A stretch of 60,616 nucleotides of DNA, taken from NCBI GenBank assembly GCA_964426355.1, contig CAYRRA010000001.1, forward strand, positions 1-60,616. Reading direction: 5' to 3'. Position 1 is the stretch's first letter. Each line of letters starts with the position of its first letter. This DNA comes from JAJFTV01 sp964426355. Lineage in GTDB: Bacteria > Chloroflexota > Anaerolineae > Anaerolineales > Anaerolineaceae. Both the position numbers and the translations under genes were made by a program. Positions 9,203 through 18,918 of this stretch are shown one piece after another. The notes under the pieces were generated by a model. That model ran no database searches, had not been told where the DNA came from, and worked only from the letters and a program-made list of their open reading frames with translations.

Positions 9203-9853
9203 TTACTCGTCCAGGTTGGCAATCCCTTTCCTTAAAGCGTATAAAGCTGCCTGTGTACGGTTTGCCAGGTGTAATTTCGCCAGGATATTGCTGACATGTG
9301 TGCGCACAGTCAACTCGCTGATCACCAGCGTTGCTGCGATTTCCTGATTGGTCTGCCCCTGCGCCACCAGTTTTAGAATCGCTTCTTCACGTTCTGTGAG
9401 CGGCTTTTGCGTGGGGGGCAGCGAGGTTGGCTGGTTCAACTCCTCGAATAGCATCAAAGCAATGTTGGGATGGAGAGAGGGTTTCCCGGCATATACATCG
9501 TGGATAGCGGAGATTAAATCCTTTGGTGACGAATCCTTGAGCAAATATCCCAATGCGCCTGCTTTAATGGCTGGGAAGACTTTATCATCATCGGCGAAGC
9601 TGGTCAAAACAAGGATGCGCACTTCAGGTTGATCCTTTTTAATCTCACCAATTGCCTCAACCCCGTCTTTCTTGGGCATGACGATATCCATTAGAATGAC
9701 ATCCGGGCAGATTTCTTTTGCCAGGTTAACCACTTCAAGACCATTTTCTGCTTCACCCACCAGTTCCAGGTCATTTTGGCTAAAAATCAACGTTCGCAGC
9801 CCTTCCCTGACCACTGCATGATCATCTGCTATCAACACCCTGATTCTTTTCAT
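9203..9853 (-). CDS. NarL/FixJ-family response regulator
   Basis: This 216-residue protein has a receiver domain at about 1-120 with acidic pocket D10-D11, phospho-acceptor D56 (VILMDIVMP), T84 and K106 (YLLKD). A LuxR-type helix-turn-helix follows at about 150-210 (LTEREEAILKLVAQGQTNQEIA, then VRTHVSNILAKLHLANRTQA). It starts by a 4-bp overlap with the end of the sensor kinase, preceded by GGAGG inside that gene, so the two proteins are a cognate pair made together. It should activate or repress genes after phosphorylation; the lipoprotein gene just downstream is the natural candidate target. Confidence 0.93.
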   Translation of the reverse strand: MKRIRVLIADDHAVVREGLRTLIFSQNDLELVGEAENGLEVVNLAKEICPDVILMDIVMPKKDGVEAIGEIKKDQPEVRILVLTSFADDDKVFPAIKAGALGYLLKDSSPKDLISAIHDVYAGKPSLHPNIALMLFEELNQPTSLPPTQKPLTEREEAILKLVAQGQTNQEIAATLVISELTVRTHVSNILAKLHLANRTQAALYALRKGIANLDE

Positions 9854-12183
9854 GCCTGCATCCTCCTCCCACTCAATTCCTCATTCTCTCGCCGCTCTGG
9901 TATGAGAACCCGAATGACCGTCCCTTTACCAGGGTGGGTAATAACTTCCAAGTCTGCCCCAATTTTATGCGCCCTTTCGTGCATACTGATCAATCCCATC
10001 CCACCGCTTTTCCCAGTATCATCCAGTTTAAACCCTTTTCCATCATCCATAATCTCAAGAGAAAAACCGAAGGGTTCTTGTTTTAAACTGAGCTGAACCG
10101 TTTGCGCCGTGCTGTGGCGCAGGGAATTATTCAGTGCCTCGATTGCAATCAGGTATAGTTCCTTTTCAATGACTGCGGGTAGTTTGACAATTTGATCTGC
10201 AAGTACTCTGGCTGATATACCGGCGCGTTTCTCAACGCTTTCCACCCGATGGTTCAATGCGCGGAGAAGTCCCATTTTTTCCAGTTCAGGAGGGCGAAGT
10301 TCAGAAATGAGCAGTCGCATTTCTTTTTGAGCCTGCTGATTGATATCTGCCACTCTATCGAGATATTCATTAATGTTTACCTCCTCGCCATCCGCAAGGA
10401 GCTGCCGCCAGCCTTCAATGATGAGCCCCATACTGTACAGTGATTGAATCACCGAATCGTGCAAATCCCGCGCCAGTCGGTTGCGCTCCTCAAGGACAGC
10501 TAACTGCTGGCTTTGCTGATAGTGGCGGGCATTTTCAATCGCGATAGCAATTTGATCTCCCAGGCTTTCGATGAGCTTAATCTCATCGATGCCAAACACC
10601 CCTTGGGGCGAATGGTGCACATCCAGTGTGCCGATCAACTTTTCACCCATTTGTAATGGAATAACAAGTTGCAAGCCGGAAGAAGTCTGTACATCATCTC
10701 GTTGAACCGGATCGTTGCTTTGAATCTCGCTGGCAAGGATCGACCGCCCTTCTCGAATGACAACTGCATTCAAATTGCTGCTTTCAAGGTCAAACGTCCA
10801 AAACTGAGATTGTGCCGCGTTTCCACTGCTGGCTCTCAACGTCAATAAATGCGCGCTTTCATCCAGCAAAAAGATACTGACGTGGGAATAATTGAACGAA
10901 GTTCGAATCAGGTCCACCACCCTGCTCAAAAGCTCATCGATATCCAGGATGGAAGATACCCCGCGGCTGACTTCTGCACTTGTTTCAAGTTGTAAAGCAC
11001 GCTGTTGAAGTTCCTGTGTTCTTTGAGACACCCTTTGCTCCAATGTATTGATTAACTCCCTGATCTGTGCAGTCATCTTATTAAACGCATCTGCGAGTAC
11101 ACCGATTTCATCCATTCTATCCACATCCACTGTTTGGGTCAGGTCGCCTGAAGTGATTTTCGTGGCAGTCTGAACCAATTCGGTCAATGGCTTTGAAATG
11201 CCGCGCGTGATAAACAAAGACACACCCACGGCAAAAAGAACGGTCAGGAGTGCAACAAAAATATTAGAACGAAGTATCAGTGTGATCGCCTGAAATGCCT
11301 CCGATTGTACCTGCTCAACCAGCAGCCCTATCTGATACTGCGGCAGCCATCGGTATACCCCCAAAACAGCCTCATCGTTGAAATCCCTGTACTTTTCTTT
11401 TCCATTTTGACGCGTAGATAAAAGGTCGAAAATCGCCTTGCTATGTACCACTTTCCCTGATAAATCTCTCCCATCCGTAAAAATCATTTTTGGAGCGATG
11501 AAGATGGAGCTTGCATCGACCAGGTAAGCTTTACCCCCTTCACCCAGATTGGTGGGGTTCTCCAGGATCGATTCAACGGTCTGGAGCGAAGCAAAAGCAA
11601 CCAACGCCCCGACCAGTTCATCATTCCAATCGATCACCGGCAAAACAAAACGGATGCAGTTATCCAATATTTCCTCTTCGGCAGATGGGAACTGTACCGA
11701 AAAAGAATCCATAGGAACGTTTAAAACTTTTCCTTCGAGAGGCTCGTGGGTGGATAAAACGATATTCCCTTGTGTATCCACATACGAATAGGCAATCACT
11801 TGATTGGTGGATTGGCTGATCGCTCTTTGCAGCCTGACCTTGGCTGATTCATGGTACGTCTCATAATAGACATTTTCGTTTGCCAGCTTCAAAATAATTT
11901 GGGCACGGTCGAGAGCGTAATTTTCGTTCAATGAATAGACCATCTCATTGTGAACCGATTCTATCCAATATTCGAGTTCATACTGGCGTTGAGAGGACAC
12001 TGATTCGAGACGATCAAATACCAACTGCTCCACATTTTTGTATTCAATCAGAATAGAAATTACAGTCATCCCAATGGCAGACAGCAACGTGATCAGTACA
12101 AAACCGACCAAAAGACGCCATTGGATAGACCGAAACCGTATCCTTTGCACCCTGGAAATATTGTGATTGCTTGAAGCGCTCAT
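9850..12183 (-). CDS. Cache-HAMP-GAF sensor histidine kinase
   Basis: This 777-residue membrane kinase contains TM1 (about 23-47), an extracytoplasmic Cache-like sensor domain (about 50-300, with the ISQSTNQVIAYSYVDTQGNIV and GGKAYLVDA regions), TM2 (about 305-328), a HAMP domain (ISKPLTELVQTATKI...), a short coiled coil, a GAF domain (about 395-550), and the HisKA_3 core. The phospho-acceptor is H575 in ARDLHDSVIQ, and the ATPase domain has DDGKGF and GGMGLISMHERA. The Cache domain suggests that a small extracellular ligand is sensed. It pairs with the overlapping response regulator. No clear Shine-Dalgarno precedes the ATG. Confidence 0.92.
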   Translation of the reverse strand: MSASSNHNISRVQRIRFRSIQWRLLVGFVLITLLSAIGMTVISILIEYKNVEQLVFDRLESVSSQRQYELEYWIESVHNEMVYSLNENYALDRAQIILKLANENVYYETYHESAKVRLQRAISQSTNQVIAYSYVDTQGNIVLSTHEPLEGKVLNVPMDSFSVQFPSAEEEILDNCIRFVLPVIDWNDELVGALVAFASLQTVESILENPTNLGEGGKAYLVDASSIFIAPKMIFTDGRDLSGKVVHSKAIFDLLSTRQNGKEKYRDFNDEAVLGVYRWLPQYQIGLLVEQVQSEAFQAITLILRSNIFVALLTVLFAVGVSLFITRGISKPLTELVQTATKITSGDLTQTVDVDRMDEIGVLADAFNKMTAQIRELINTLEQRVSQRTQELQQRALQLETSAEVSRGVSSILDIDELLSRVVDLIRTSFNYSHVSIFLLDESAHLLTLRASSGNAAQSQFWTFDLESSNLNAVVIREGRSILASEIQSNDPVQRDDVQTSSGLQLVIPLQMGEKLIGTLDVHHSPQGVFGIDEIKLIESLGDQIAIAIENARHYQQSQQLAVLEERNRLARDLHDSVIQSLYSMGLIIEGWRQLLADGEEVNINEYLDRVADINQQAQKEMRLLISELRPPELEKMGLLRALNHRVESVEKRAGISARVLADQIVKLPAVIEKELYLIAIEALNNSLRHSTAQTVQLSLKQEPFGFSLEIMDDGKGFKLDDTGKSGGMGLISMHERAHKIGADLEVITHPGKGTVIRVLIPERRENEELSGRRMQA

Positions 12184-12411
12184 TGACTTATAAGAGAAAG
12201 TATTAGGAATTGTCGTAAATCTATCGGTACTGCAATACGCGGATCAACTCAAACGAACATTGGACAATGATAACATGATTTCCCGCCTGAAAGTTTGCCC
12301 CTGCCTGATAAACGCCTGCTTCCCTTTCCCCTATTTCTGATAAAATACCCTGCATACCCTTTTGCAAATTACGGGTGACAAACCACCTGTCACCTCTATC
12401 AGGAGACCCTC

Positions 12412-13182
12412 ATGTATGTGGCAGAAACAGGCACCAAAGAAGCAGACAGCATCGTATTCCTGCACGGCGGAGGTTTAGCCGGCTGGATGTGGAACCAACA
12501 GGTCAGCGCATTGCAAGATTACCATTGCCTGGTTCCTGACCTGCCCGGGCACGGCGAGAGCGCCGCCATCCCCTGGGTTTCCTTTTCAGATACCGCCGAT
12601 AAGCTGGCTGAGATGATCACGAGCAAAGCCAATGGCGGGCGTGCTCACGTTGTCGGATTATCCCTGGGCGGCTATCTCGTCGTTGAACTGCTCAGCCGCC
12701 ATGCCCATGTTGTGGATCATGCCATGCTTACCGGTATCAACGCCCTGCCTTACCCTGGCACAGGTATCATGAAAGTCATGACAAAAATGATGGCGCCTTT
12801 TGTGAAATTGGAATTTTTGGCAAAAGCCAGTTTAAAGTCAATGAAAGTACCAGAGGAAAACCTGGATGATTACCTGACCAGCCTGCGAAAGATAGACGAG
12901 AAGGCTTATGTTAAAATGAGTAATCAGGCGCTGGATTTTCGCGCGCCTGCCATGCCAGAAAACCTGCAATGCCCTACTTTGGTGATGGCTGGAGAAAAAG
13001 AAGTGAGCAATGTATTAAAATCACAGCCTGTCCTGGTCCAAAACATACCGGGGGCAGTGGGGCGCATCGCGCCAAAGGTGGGGCATGTCTGGTCTGCTGA
13101 AGCGCCTAAACTTTTCTCGTGTACCCTCCGCAGTTGGGTCGAAGACCAACCTTTACCTGGCGAACTGATCATCCCAGAATAA
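12412..13182 (+). CDS. Alpha/beta-fold hydrolase
   Basis: This 256-residue protein has the oxyanion-hole HGGG (18-21), PDLPGHGES (42-50) and the nucleophile elbow GLSLGG with S84. The C-terminal histidine is probably in KVGHVWS. The acid residue position reads MAGEKEV, where E rather than D would serve. The fold covers esterases, haloperoxidase-like enzymes and C-C hydrolases; the substrate is not predictable. AGGAG at 12401-12405 precedes the ATG. No signal peptide is seen, so it is cytoplasmic. The next gene follows on the same strand after 44 bp. Confidence 0.85.
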   Translation: MYVAETGTKEADSIVFLHGGGLAGWMWNQQVSALQDYHCLVPDLPGHGESAAIPWVSFSDTADKLAEMITSKANGGRAHVVGLSLGGYLVVELLSRHAHVVDHAMLTGINALPYPGTGIMKVMTKMMAPFVKLEFLAKASLKSMKVPEENLDDYLTSLRKIDEKAYVKMSNQALDFRAPAMPENLQCPTLVMAGEKEVSNVLKSQPVLVQNIPGAVGRIAPKVGHVWSAEAPKLFSCTLRSWVEDQPLPGELIIPE

Positions 13183-13226
13183 TTCCATTCGAACGCCCCT
13201 CCATAAAAAAGAACCCTTTACACGAT

Positions 13227-14222
13227 ATGAAGCTAATCCGCCTTTTGCTACTAGTCCTGGTTTTTCTCATACCCACCTCGTGTGCGAATCAAAAAACCGT
13301 TACCAGCACCACGCTTGCCGGTGAACCGGTGATTGGCGCAACAGCTATGACTGCGCAACCAACCGCCACGCTCACTCCGTTGGAACAGACCCTGGCTCCA
13401 ACCCCACAATTTACCCTAACCGCATTGCCCGAATGGATAGAAACTGCCACCCTCGCCAGCACACCAACCGAAGAAATTAAAGAAGTCATACTCCCATACG
13501 GTACACCGCCTCCACCCCCCAGGGAGTGGTCAGGCTGGTCTGTGCTGCCTTACGTCAGCGAAAACGCCATTCAAATTTACCGCGAAGGTATTGCCAGTGG
13601 CAACCTCCCGGATGTTTTCTCAGTCATCGGTGATTGTCAAAGCGTACCCGATGTCTTTTTGGGTATCTATGCCACTGATCGGTATGCATTGCCAGAAAAA
13701 TATGCATACCTGTCCGATACGATAGCGTATTTTTCAGGTTCTTTCAACAACATCCGCCCGGCGGTGCGCAACGGGATCAGCGTTACATCGGTGCTCTCCC
13801 CGCTCTGGGCAGACCCAGAACTGTGTATGCCGGACGAAATACCCATCGCCTGTGACCACAGGCTGAACAAACCCTCCATCGTTTTCATCAACCTGGGTAC
13901 GAACTGGACTTTCGGCGGTTCTGCGGGAAAATACGAAGAATACCTGCGCCTGGTGGTTGATGCCGTCATTGCCAACGGCAGCCTGCCCATTCTCTCCACC
14001 AAAGCAGACAACATCGAAGGGGATTACAGCATCAACATCGCCACCGTGAGGGTGGCTTATGATTATGATATCCCCTTGTGGAATTTTTGGAGTGCAGCCG
14101 ACATGCTTCCGGGGCACGGCTTGGAAGCCGACGGGATTTATTTGACGCCGGATGCGTGGGACTTGCGCAACTTCACTGCGCTTCAAACACTGGATACTGT
14201 GTGGAAAGCGGTCCGGTCATGA
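13227..14222 (+). CDS. Lipoprotein with degenerate SGNH-like domain
   Basis: The start is taken at the ATG at 13227 (331 residues) rather than the longer frame opening at 13119, because it gives a clean lipoprotein signal: a charged KLIR, a leucine-rich core and lipobox PTSC with Cys19. A Thr/Pro-rich linker (about 25-100) follows, then a globular region with VFSVIGDCQS, FINLGTNW and GIYLTPDAW. These resemble the GDS, GxND and DxxH blocks of SGNH/GDSL hydrolases, but the serine and histidine are not convincingly conserved, so activity is uncertain. It is probably exported and membrane-anchored. Its TGA directly abuts the convergent prmA stop with no spacer. Confidence 0.6.
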   Translation: MKLIRLLLLVLVFLIPTSCANQKTVTSTTLAGEPVIGATAMTAQPTATLTPLEQTLAPTPQFTLTALPEWIETATLASTPTEEIKEVILPYGTPPPPPREWSGWSVLPYVSENAIQIYREGIASGNLPDVFSVIGDCQSVPDVFLGIYATDRYALPEKYAYLSDTIAYFSGSFNNIRPAVRNGISVTSVLSPLWADPELCMPDEIPIACDHRLNKPSIVFINLGTNWTFGGSAGKYEEYLRLVVDAVIANGSLPILSTKADNIEGDYSINIATVRVAYDYDIPLWNFWSAADMLPGHGLEADGIYLTPDAWDLRNFTALQTLDTVWKAVRS

Positions 14223-15149
14223 AACAACCGGCTTGAAGACCATCGCGACCCAATCACCGATCATTTTCTTCTCAATCAGCACCAGGTTTTGCTCGTTTGC
14301 CGCTTCTTCCACCCGATCCGCCTGTTCAGCCAGGATGCCAGCAAGCACAAGCACGCCATCGGGTGAAACCAACCAGGGCAGCCCACGGCTTAACAGGTTG
14401 ATGACCACAGAAGCTAAAATGTTTGCCACCACCAGCGGAGCCTGTGTAACGCTAAATGTCCCTTCGCTAATTTCCTCAACTGTACCCTGCCCGCTTTCAA
14501 TACGATCCAATACACCGTTGCGGGTGGCATTTTCAGCACTGGCGCGCACAGCTACCAGGTCGGTATCTACCGCAATCGCTTTACTGGCACCCAGCAATAT
14601 CCCTGCAATGGAAAGAATACCCGAACCGCAACCAATATCCATCATCGGTTTACCAGGTTGAACATACGTTTCTATTGCTTGAAGGCATAACTGGGTCGAT
14701 GGATGCATTCCGGTACCAAAAGCCATGCTGGGGTCAATGCGTACTGCGATTCGTTCAGGATGTGGGTTTTCCATCCATGCCGGCAGGATCAGTAAACGGT
14801 TGCCGATGGGGATGGGTTTGTAATGGTCTTTCCAGGCAGCCATCCAATCCTGGTCGACAATCTCGCGAAACAATGCTTCGGGCAGGGGCTGAATTTGCCC
14901 CAAATGCCAGAGCGCATGTTCCACAAGCTGGCGCTTCTGTTCCAGATGCGGGTCGATGGGTAAATAGCCGTAAACGCGCGCGGTTCCCACCGGCGTACCA
15001 ATATCCTCTGCATCGTTATAGACCATGTCATTTTCAATGACGACACCGTTGGCAACATAGCGCGAAAGCACTTCGGCTACGGCTTCGGCAATTTCATTTT
15101 CTACTTGTAGACTTACTTCCAACCAATGTGCGGTTTGACCCTCATCCAC
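14217..15149 (-). CDS. prmA: Ribosomal protein L11 methyltransferase PrmA
   Basis: This is an SAM-dependent methyltransferase that modifies ribosomal protein L11. I place the start at the GTG at 15149 (310 residues, the usual PrmA length), which overlaps the dnaJ stop by eight bases and follows an AGAGGTG. The longer frame from 15275 would lie entirely within dnaJ. The N-terminal domain has HWLEVSLQVE. The catalytic domain has MAFGTGMHPSTQLC, SAM-binding DIGCGSGILS and the PrmA motif PLVVANILASV. prmA following dnaJ is a common heat-shock operon arrangement in several Gram-positive lineages. Confidence 0.92.
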   Translation of the reverse strand: MDEGQTAHWLEVSLQVENEIAEAVAEVLSRYVANGVVIENDMVYNDAEDIGTPVGTARVYGYLPIDPHLEQKRQLVEHALWHLGQIQPLPEALFREIVDQDWMAAWKDHYKPIPIGNRLLILPAWMENPHPERIAVRIDPSMAFGTGMHPSTQLCLQAIETYVQPGKPMMDIGCGSGILSIAGILLGASKAIAVDTDLVAVRASAENATRNGVLDRIESGQGTVEEISEGTFSVTQAPLVVANILASVVINLLSRGLPWLVSPDGVLVLAGILAEQADRVEEAANEQNLVLIEKKMIGDWVAMVFKPVVS

Positions 15150-16260
15150 CCAACACCTCTTTAATGCGATCGAAAAAGCTTCGTTCTTGGGGATATACTT
15201 CTGAACCCAGCGTCTTGGCGAGCGCTTCAAAATGCTCGCGTTGTTCTTTGGTAAGCCGCGTGGGGACTTCAACATTCACGACCACCATCTGGTCACCGCG
15301 GCTGCTGCTGCGCAGAAACGGCACACCCTTGCCGCGCAAGCGGAAGGTCTTACCGGGCTGCGTGCCGGATGGGATGGTCAGTTTTACGTTTCCTTCCAGG
15401 GTTGGCACATCAATTTCTGCGCCCAATGCTGCCTGCGCCACGTTGATGTTGACATCCAGGAAAATATCGTTCTTTCGCCGGCGGAAATACTTGTGTTCTT
15501 TAACATTGATTTCAAGGTACAGGTTTCCGTGTGGACCGCCGTTTTTGCCGGGCTGTCCTTCGCCCGCCAGGCGAATCTGGTTTCCATTGTCCACACCCGC
15601 CGGGACGCTGATCGTCTTTTTAATGGTTTTTCTTTCCAGACCTCTGCCATGACAAGTTTTACATGGAGAAGAAATGACTTCACCCTTTCCCTGGCATGCC
15701 GGGCAGGTGGTTACCTGCACCATCGAGCCGAGCAGAGTCTGCCGTACGGTGCGTACCTCGCCGGATCCATTACAAGTGGAACAGCGCACGGGGGTCGTCC
15801 CCGGTTCAGCGCCACTACCACCGCAGGTACTGCACACCTCATCGCGCGTAACCTCGATTTCTTTGTCAACACCAAATACCGCTTCTTCAAAGGTCAGGTT
15901 GATCGAATAGCTGAGGTCGTCACCGCGCTGCGGGCGGTTGCGCGAGCGGGTATTGCTCCGTCCAAAACCAAAACCAAAGAGATCCTCAAAAATATCAGAG
16001 AAGTCCATGGTGGTAAAGTCCGGCATACCGCCCATACCGCTCAACCCGTCATGCCCATAGCGATCATACACCGAACGTTTTTCCGCATCAGAGAGTACCG
16101 CGTATGCCTCATTGATCTCTTTAAACCGCTCTTCGGCATCCGGAGATTTGTTCACATCTGGATGATATTCACGCGCCAGGCGTCTGAAAGCTGTTTTCAG
16201 CTCATCCGGGCTGGCTTGCCGGTTAACATTTAGTACTTCGTAATAATCACGTTTAGCCAT
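15142..16260 (-). CDS. dnaJ: Chaperone DnaJ
   Basis: This 372-residue type I J-protein stimulates DnaK ATP hydrolysis and delivers substrates. Visible domains are: J domain (1-70) with HPD in YHPDVN; a Gly/Phe-rich stretch (about 75-105, FGFGFGRSN); a zinc centre of four CxxCxGxG-type repeats (CSTCGGSG, CSTCNGSG, CPACQGKG, CKTCHGRG); and the C-terminal substrate-binding domain. It is the fourth gene of the hrcA-grpE-dnaK-dnaJ-prmA operon, 121 bp after dnaK with a hairpin between them. Confidence 0.97.
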   Translation of the reverse strand: MAKRDYYEVLNVNRQASPDELKTAFRRLAREYHPDVNKSPDAEERFKEINEAYAVLSDAEKRSVYDRYGHDGLSGMGGMPDFTTMDFSDIFEDLFGFGFGRSNTRSRNRPQRGDDLSYSINLTFEEAVFGVDKEIEVTRDEVCSTCGGSGAEPGTTPVRCSTCNGSGEVRTVRQTLLGSMVQVTTCPACQGKGEVISSPCKTCHGRGLERKTIKKTISVPAGVDNGNQIRLAGEGQPGKNGGPHGNLYLEINVKEHKYFRRRKNDIFLDVNINVAQAALGAEIDVPTLEGNVKLTIPSGTQPGKTFRLRGKGVPFLRSSSRGDQMVVVNVEVPTRLTKEQREHFEALAKTLGSEVYPQERSFFDRIKEVLGG

Positions 16261-16289
16261 AGACTGCTCAATTATAAGAGAAATGCAGG

Positions 16290-16324
16290 ATTCGAGAAGG
16301 GTCTTGATGAAACCCTTCTCGAAT
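16290..16324. other. Intercistronic hairpin between dnaK and dnaJ
   Basis: ATTCGAGAAGGGT (16290-16302) pairs perfectly with ACCCTTCTCGAAT (16312-16324) around a 9-nt loop. No T-run follows on the minus strand. It is better read as an mRNA processing or stability element than as a full terminator; it could lower dnaJ and prmA expression relative to dnaK. Confidence 0.6.
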
Positions 16325-16381
16325 TGAATGTCAGGAAATATAGAATATCCGTCAAATCATGCTTGAAGATATCCGCTCCAC

Positions 16382-18283
16382 TTATGCGTTCTTGAACTCC
16401 CCATCCACCACATCCTCATCATCCGGAGGTGGTGTGGTTTGCTCGCCCGCAGCAGCATCGCCTTGCGGGGTTGCCGTTTGCGGGGCTTCATACATACTTG
16501 CACCCAACTGCTGGATCACCTGCCCCAGGTCTTCTGTCGCCTTACGGATTGCCTCGACATCATCCCCGTTCATCAGGTCGCGCAGCGTACGAATGCCTTC
16601 TTCTGTCTTTGTTTTCATTTCTTCCGGCACTTTGTCAGCATTCTCACGCAGGAGTTTTTCTGAAGAGTAAATCACATTGTCAGCATGGTTGCGGGCTTCG
16701 ATCAGACTCTTGCGGTTCTCATCTTCTGTCTTATGCTCTTCTGCGTCCTTCTTCATCTTCTCGATCTCAGCTTCGCTCAAACCGGAAGAAGCCGTGATTG
16801 TGATATGCTGGCTGCGGTTGGTGGCTTTGTCCAACGCGGTTACCTTGAGGATACCGTTTGCATCAATATCAAAAGTCACTTCGATCTGGGGGATGCCACG
16901 CGGGGCAGGCGGAATGCCATCCAGAATGAATCGCCCGAGCGATTTGTTGTCGGCTGCCATGGGGCGCTCGCCCTGCAATACATGGATTTCAACCTGGGTC
17001 TGGCTGTCACCGGCGGTGGAAAAGATTTGGCTCTTGCGCGTGGGAATGGTGGTGTTACGTTCAATGATCCCGGTAGAGACACCGCCCAATGTTTCCACAG
17101 AAAGTGTCAGCGGGGTCACATCCAACAGCAATATATCTTTCACCTCACCGCCCAACACACCAGCCTGGATCGCAGCGCCAATCGCCACAACCTCATCAGG
17201 GTTCACGCCTTTGTGCGGTTCCTTGTTAAAGAGCTTGCGCACTGCTTCCTGCACAGCAGGCATACGCGTCATACCACCCACCAGGACAATCTCATTGATA
17301 TCGCTGGTTTTCAAACTGGCATCAGAGAGAGCCGATTTGACCGGGTTGAGGCTGCGCTGAACCAGGTCTTCGGTGATTTGTTCCATGCGGGCACGCGTGA
17401 GGGTCATCACCAGATGCTTGGGACCGGTGCTGTCTGCGGTGAGGTATGGCAGGTTGATTTCGGTCTGCATGGTGGTGGAAAGCTCGATCTTTGCTTTCTC
17501 CGAAGCTTCGCGCAGACGCTGCAGTGCCTGGCGATCCTGTTTCAAGTCAATACCGGTATCTTTCTTGAAGACATCGATCAAATGATCCATGATCCGCAGG
17601 TCAAAGTCGTCACCACCCAGGAAGGTATCGCCGGAAGTCGAACGCACCTGGAAAACGCCTTCACCCACATCCAAAATGGAAATATCAAAGGTACCGCCGC
17701 CCAGGTCATATACACCAATGATCTCATTTTTTTTCTTGTCCAGACCATACGCCAGAGAAGAAGCGGTTGGCTCATTGATGATGCGCAACACTTCCAAGCC
17801 AGCGATACGACCCGCGTCTTTGGTGGCATTACGCTGAGCATCGTTGAAATACGCCGGAACCGTGATCACAGCTTGCGTGACTGACTCGCCCAGGTATGCT
17901 TCTGCATCGGATTTCAGCTTTGCCAGGATCATGGCTGAAATTTCAGGAGGAGAGTATTCTTTGCCATCCAGCACCACGCGCACATCACCGTTGGGCGCCT
18001 TTGTTACTTTGTAAGGCATACGTTGTACCGTGCGCTGCACTTCGGGGTCATCAAATTTGCGCCCCATGAAGCGTTTGATGGAGAAAATGGTGTTCTCCGG
18101 GTTGATGATCGCCTGGTTGCGGGCAACACGCCCCACCAGACGTTCGTGGTTCTTGTTGACAGCAACCACAGATGGACAAAGACGTTCCCCTTCAGCAGTG
18201 GGGATGACGACCGGCTCACCGCCGACCATGACTGATACGACCGAGTTCGTTGTACCCAGGTCAATTCCAATGATTTTTCCCAT
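16382..18283 (-). CDS. dnaK: Chaperone DnaK (Hsp70)
   Basis: This 633-residue Hsp70 carries IGIDLGTTNS at the N-terminus, VYDLGGGTFDISILD, GGMTRMPAVQ, and the linker DILLLDVTPLTLS leading to the substrate-binding domain. The lid is followed by a Gln/Ala/Pro-rich tail ending in DDEDVVDGEFKNA. AGGAGG lies just before the ATG. It is the central gene of the HrcA-controlled operon. A second, short Hsp70-like protein without a substrate domain is encoded at 28246, so this is the housekeeping copy. Confidence 0.98.
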   Translation of the reverse strand: MGKIIGIDLGTTNSVVSVMVGGEPVVIPTAEGERLCPSVVAVNKNHERLVGRVARNQAIINPENTIFSIKRFMGRKFDDPEVQRTVQRMPYKVTKAPNGDVRVVLDGKEYSPPEISAMILAKLKSDAEAYLGESVTQAVITVPAYFNDAQRNATKDAGRIAGLEVLRIINEPTASSLAYGLDKKKNEIIGVYDLGGGTFDISILDVGEGVFQVRSTSGDTFLGGDDFDLRIMDHLIDVFKKDTGIDLKQDRQALQRLREASEKAKIELSTTMQTEINLPYLTADSTGPKHLVMTLTRARMEQITEDLVQRSLNPVKSALSDASLKTSDINEIVLVGGMTRMPAVQEAVRKLFNKEPHKGVNPDEVVAIGAAIQAGVLGGEVKDILLLDVTPLTLSVETLGGVSTGIIERNTTIPTRKSQIFSTAGDSQTQVEIHVLQGERPMAADNKSLGRFILDGIPPAPRGIPQIEVTFDIDANGILKVTALDKATNRSQHITITASSGLSEAEIEKMKKDAEEHKTEDENRKSLIEARNHADNVIYSSEKLLRENADKVPEEMKTKTEEGIRTLRDLMNGDDVEAIRKATEDLGQVIQQLGASMYEAPQTATPQGDAAAGEQTTPPPDDEDVVDGEFKNA

Positions 18284-18295
18284 AGATTATTCCTC

Positions 18296-18886
18296 CTATT
18301 GAGCTACTCGCACCAACGCCGGGCGGATCACCCGGTCGCCGAGCATATAACCTTGTTGAACGATTTCAATTATTTCGCCACTTTTGTGGTCCGGACTGGG
18401 TTCATGCGTGATGGCTTCATGCCGCGTGGGGTCGAATTCATCCGCAGGGATACGGGTCACGCCTTCCTGCTCAACGACCAACTGCAATTTGCGGTAAATC
18501 AAATCGATCCCTTCGCTCCAGGACGCTTCCTGCCCACCGGTGGGGAGCACCTTCATGGCTCGCTCAAAGTCATCGATCACCGGCAGGAATTTTTTGATGA
18601 TGTCACCAGTGAGACGCGCCTTAAACTGCTCCTGCTCGCGTTCAATCCGTTTTTTATAATTGACAAAATCAGCCCGCTCGCGCTGCCAGTTTTCCAGGTT
18701 CTTGCCAGCCTCTTCCTTCAGCCGTTCCACATCCTCCGCTGGAAGCATCACCATCGCGATAGCTTCCTCTTCTGCAACCGCATCGTTTTTCATAGCAGCA
18801 TTTTCTGCTGCATTCGCCGATGCAGCATTCTCATTTTTCACTTCATCGTCGTTTGCTTTTTTTTCTTTTTCTTTCTTCAATCCCAT
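18296..18886 (-). CDS. grpE: Nucleotide exchange factor GrpE
   Basis: This 196-residue GrpE releases ADP from DnaK. The first ~45 residues are low-complexity (Lys, Glu, Ala, Asn). The long dimerising helix and the GrpE signature follow: NYKKRIEREQEQF, FLPVIDDFERAM, GVTRIPADEFDPTRHEAI, and the terminal beta domain GYMLGDRVIRPALVRV. GGAAGAG precedes the ATG. It is 12 bp from dnaK and 32 bp from hrcA, within one operon. Confidence 0.96.
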   Translation of the reverse strand: MGLKKEKEKKANDDEVKNENAASANAAENAAMKNDAVAEEEAIAMVMLPAEDVERLKEEAGKNLENWQRERADFVNYKKRIEREQEQFKARLTGDIIKKFLPVIDDFERAMKVLPTGGQEASWSEGIDLIYRKLQLVVEQEGVTRIPADEFDPTRHEAITHEPSPDHKSGEIIEIVQQGYMLGDRVIRPALVRVAQ

Positions 18887-18918
18887 AGCTCTCTTCCTGT
18901 TTTATATTTGTAGAAGCC

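Noticed and set aside
15232..16233. 333-codon open frame antisense to dnaJ
   Set aside because: Shadow frame; composition follows the dnaJ codon pattern.
16685..17884. 399-codon open frame antisense to dnaK
   Set aside because: Shadow of the highly biased dnaK coding sequence; no protein-family features.
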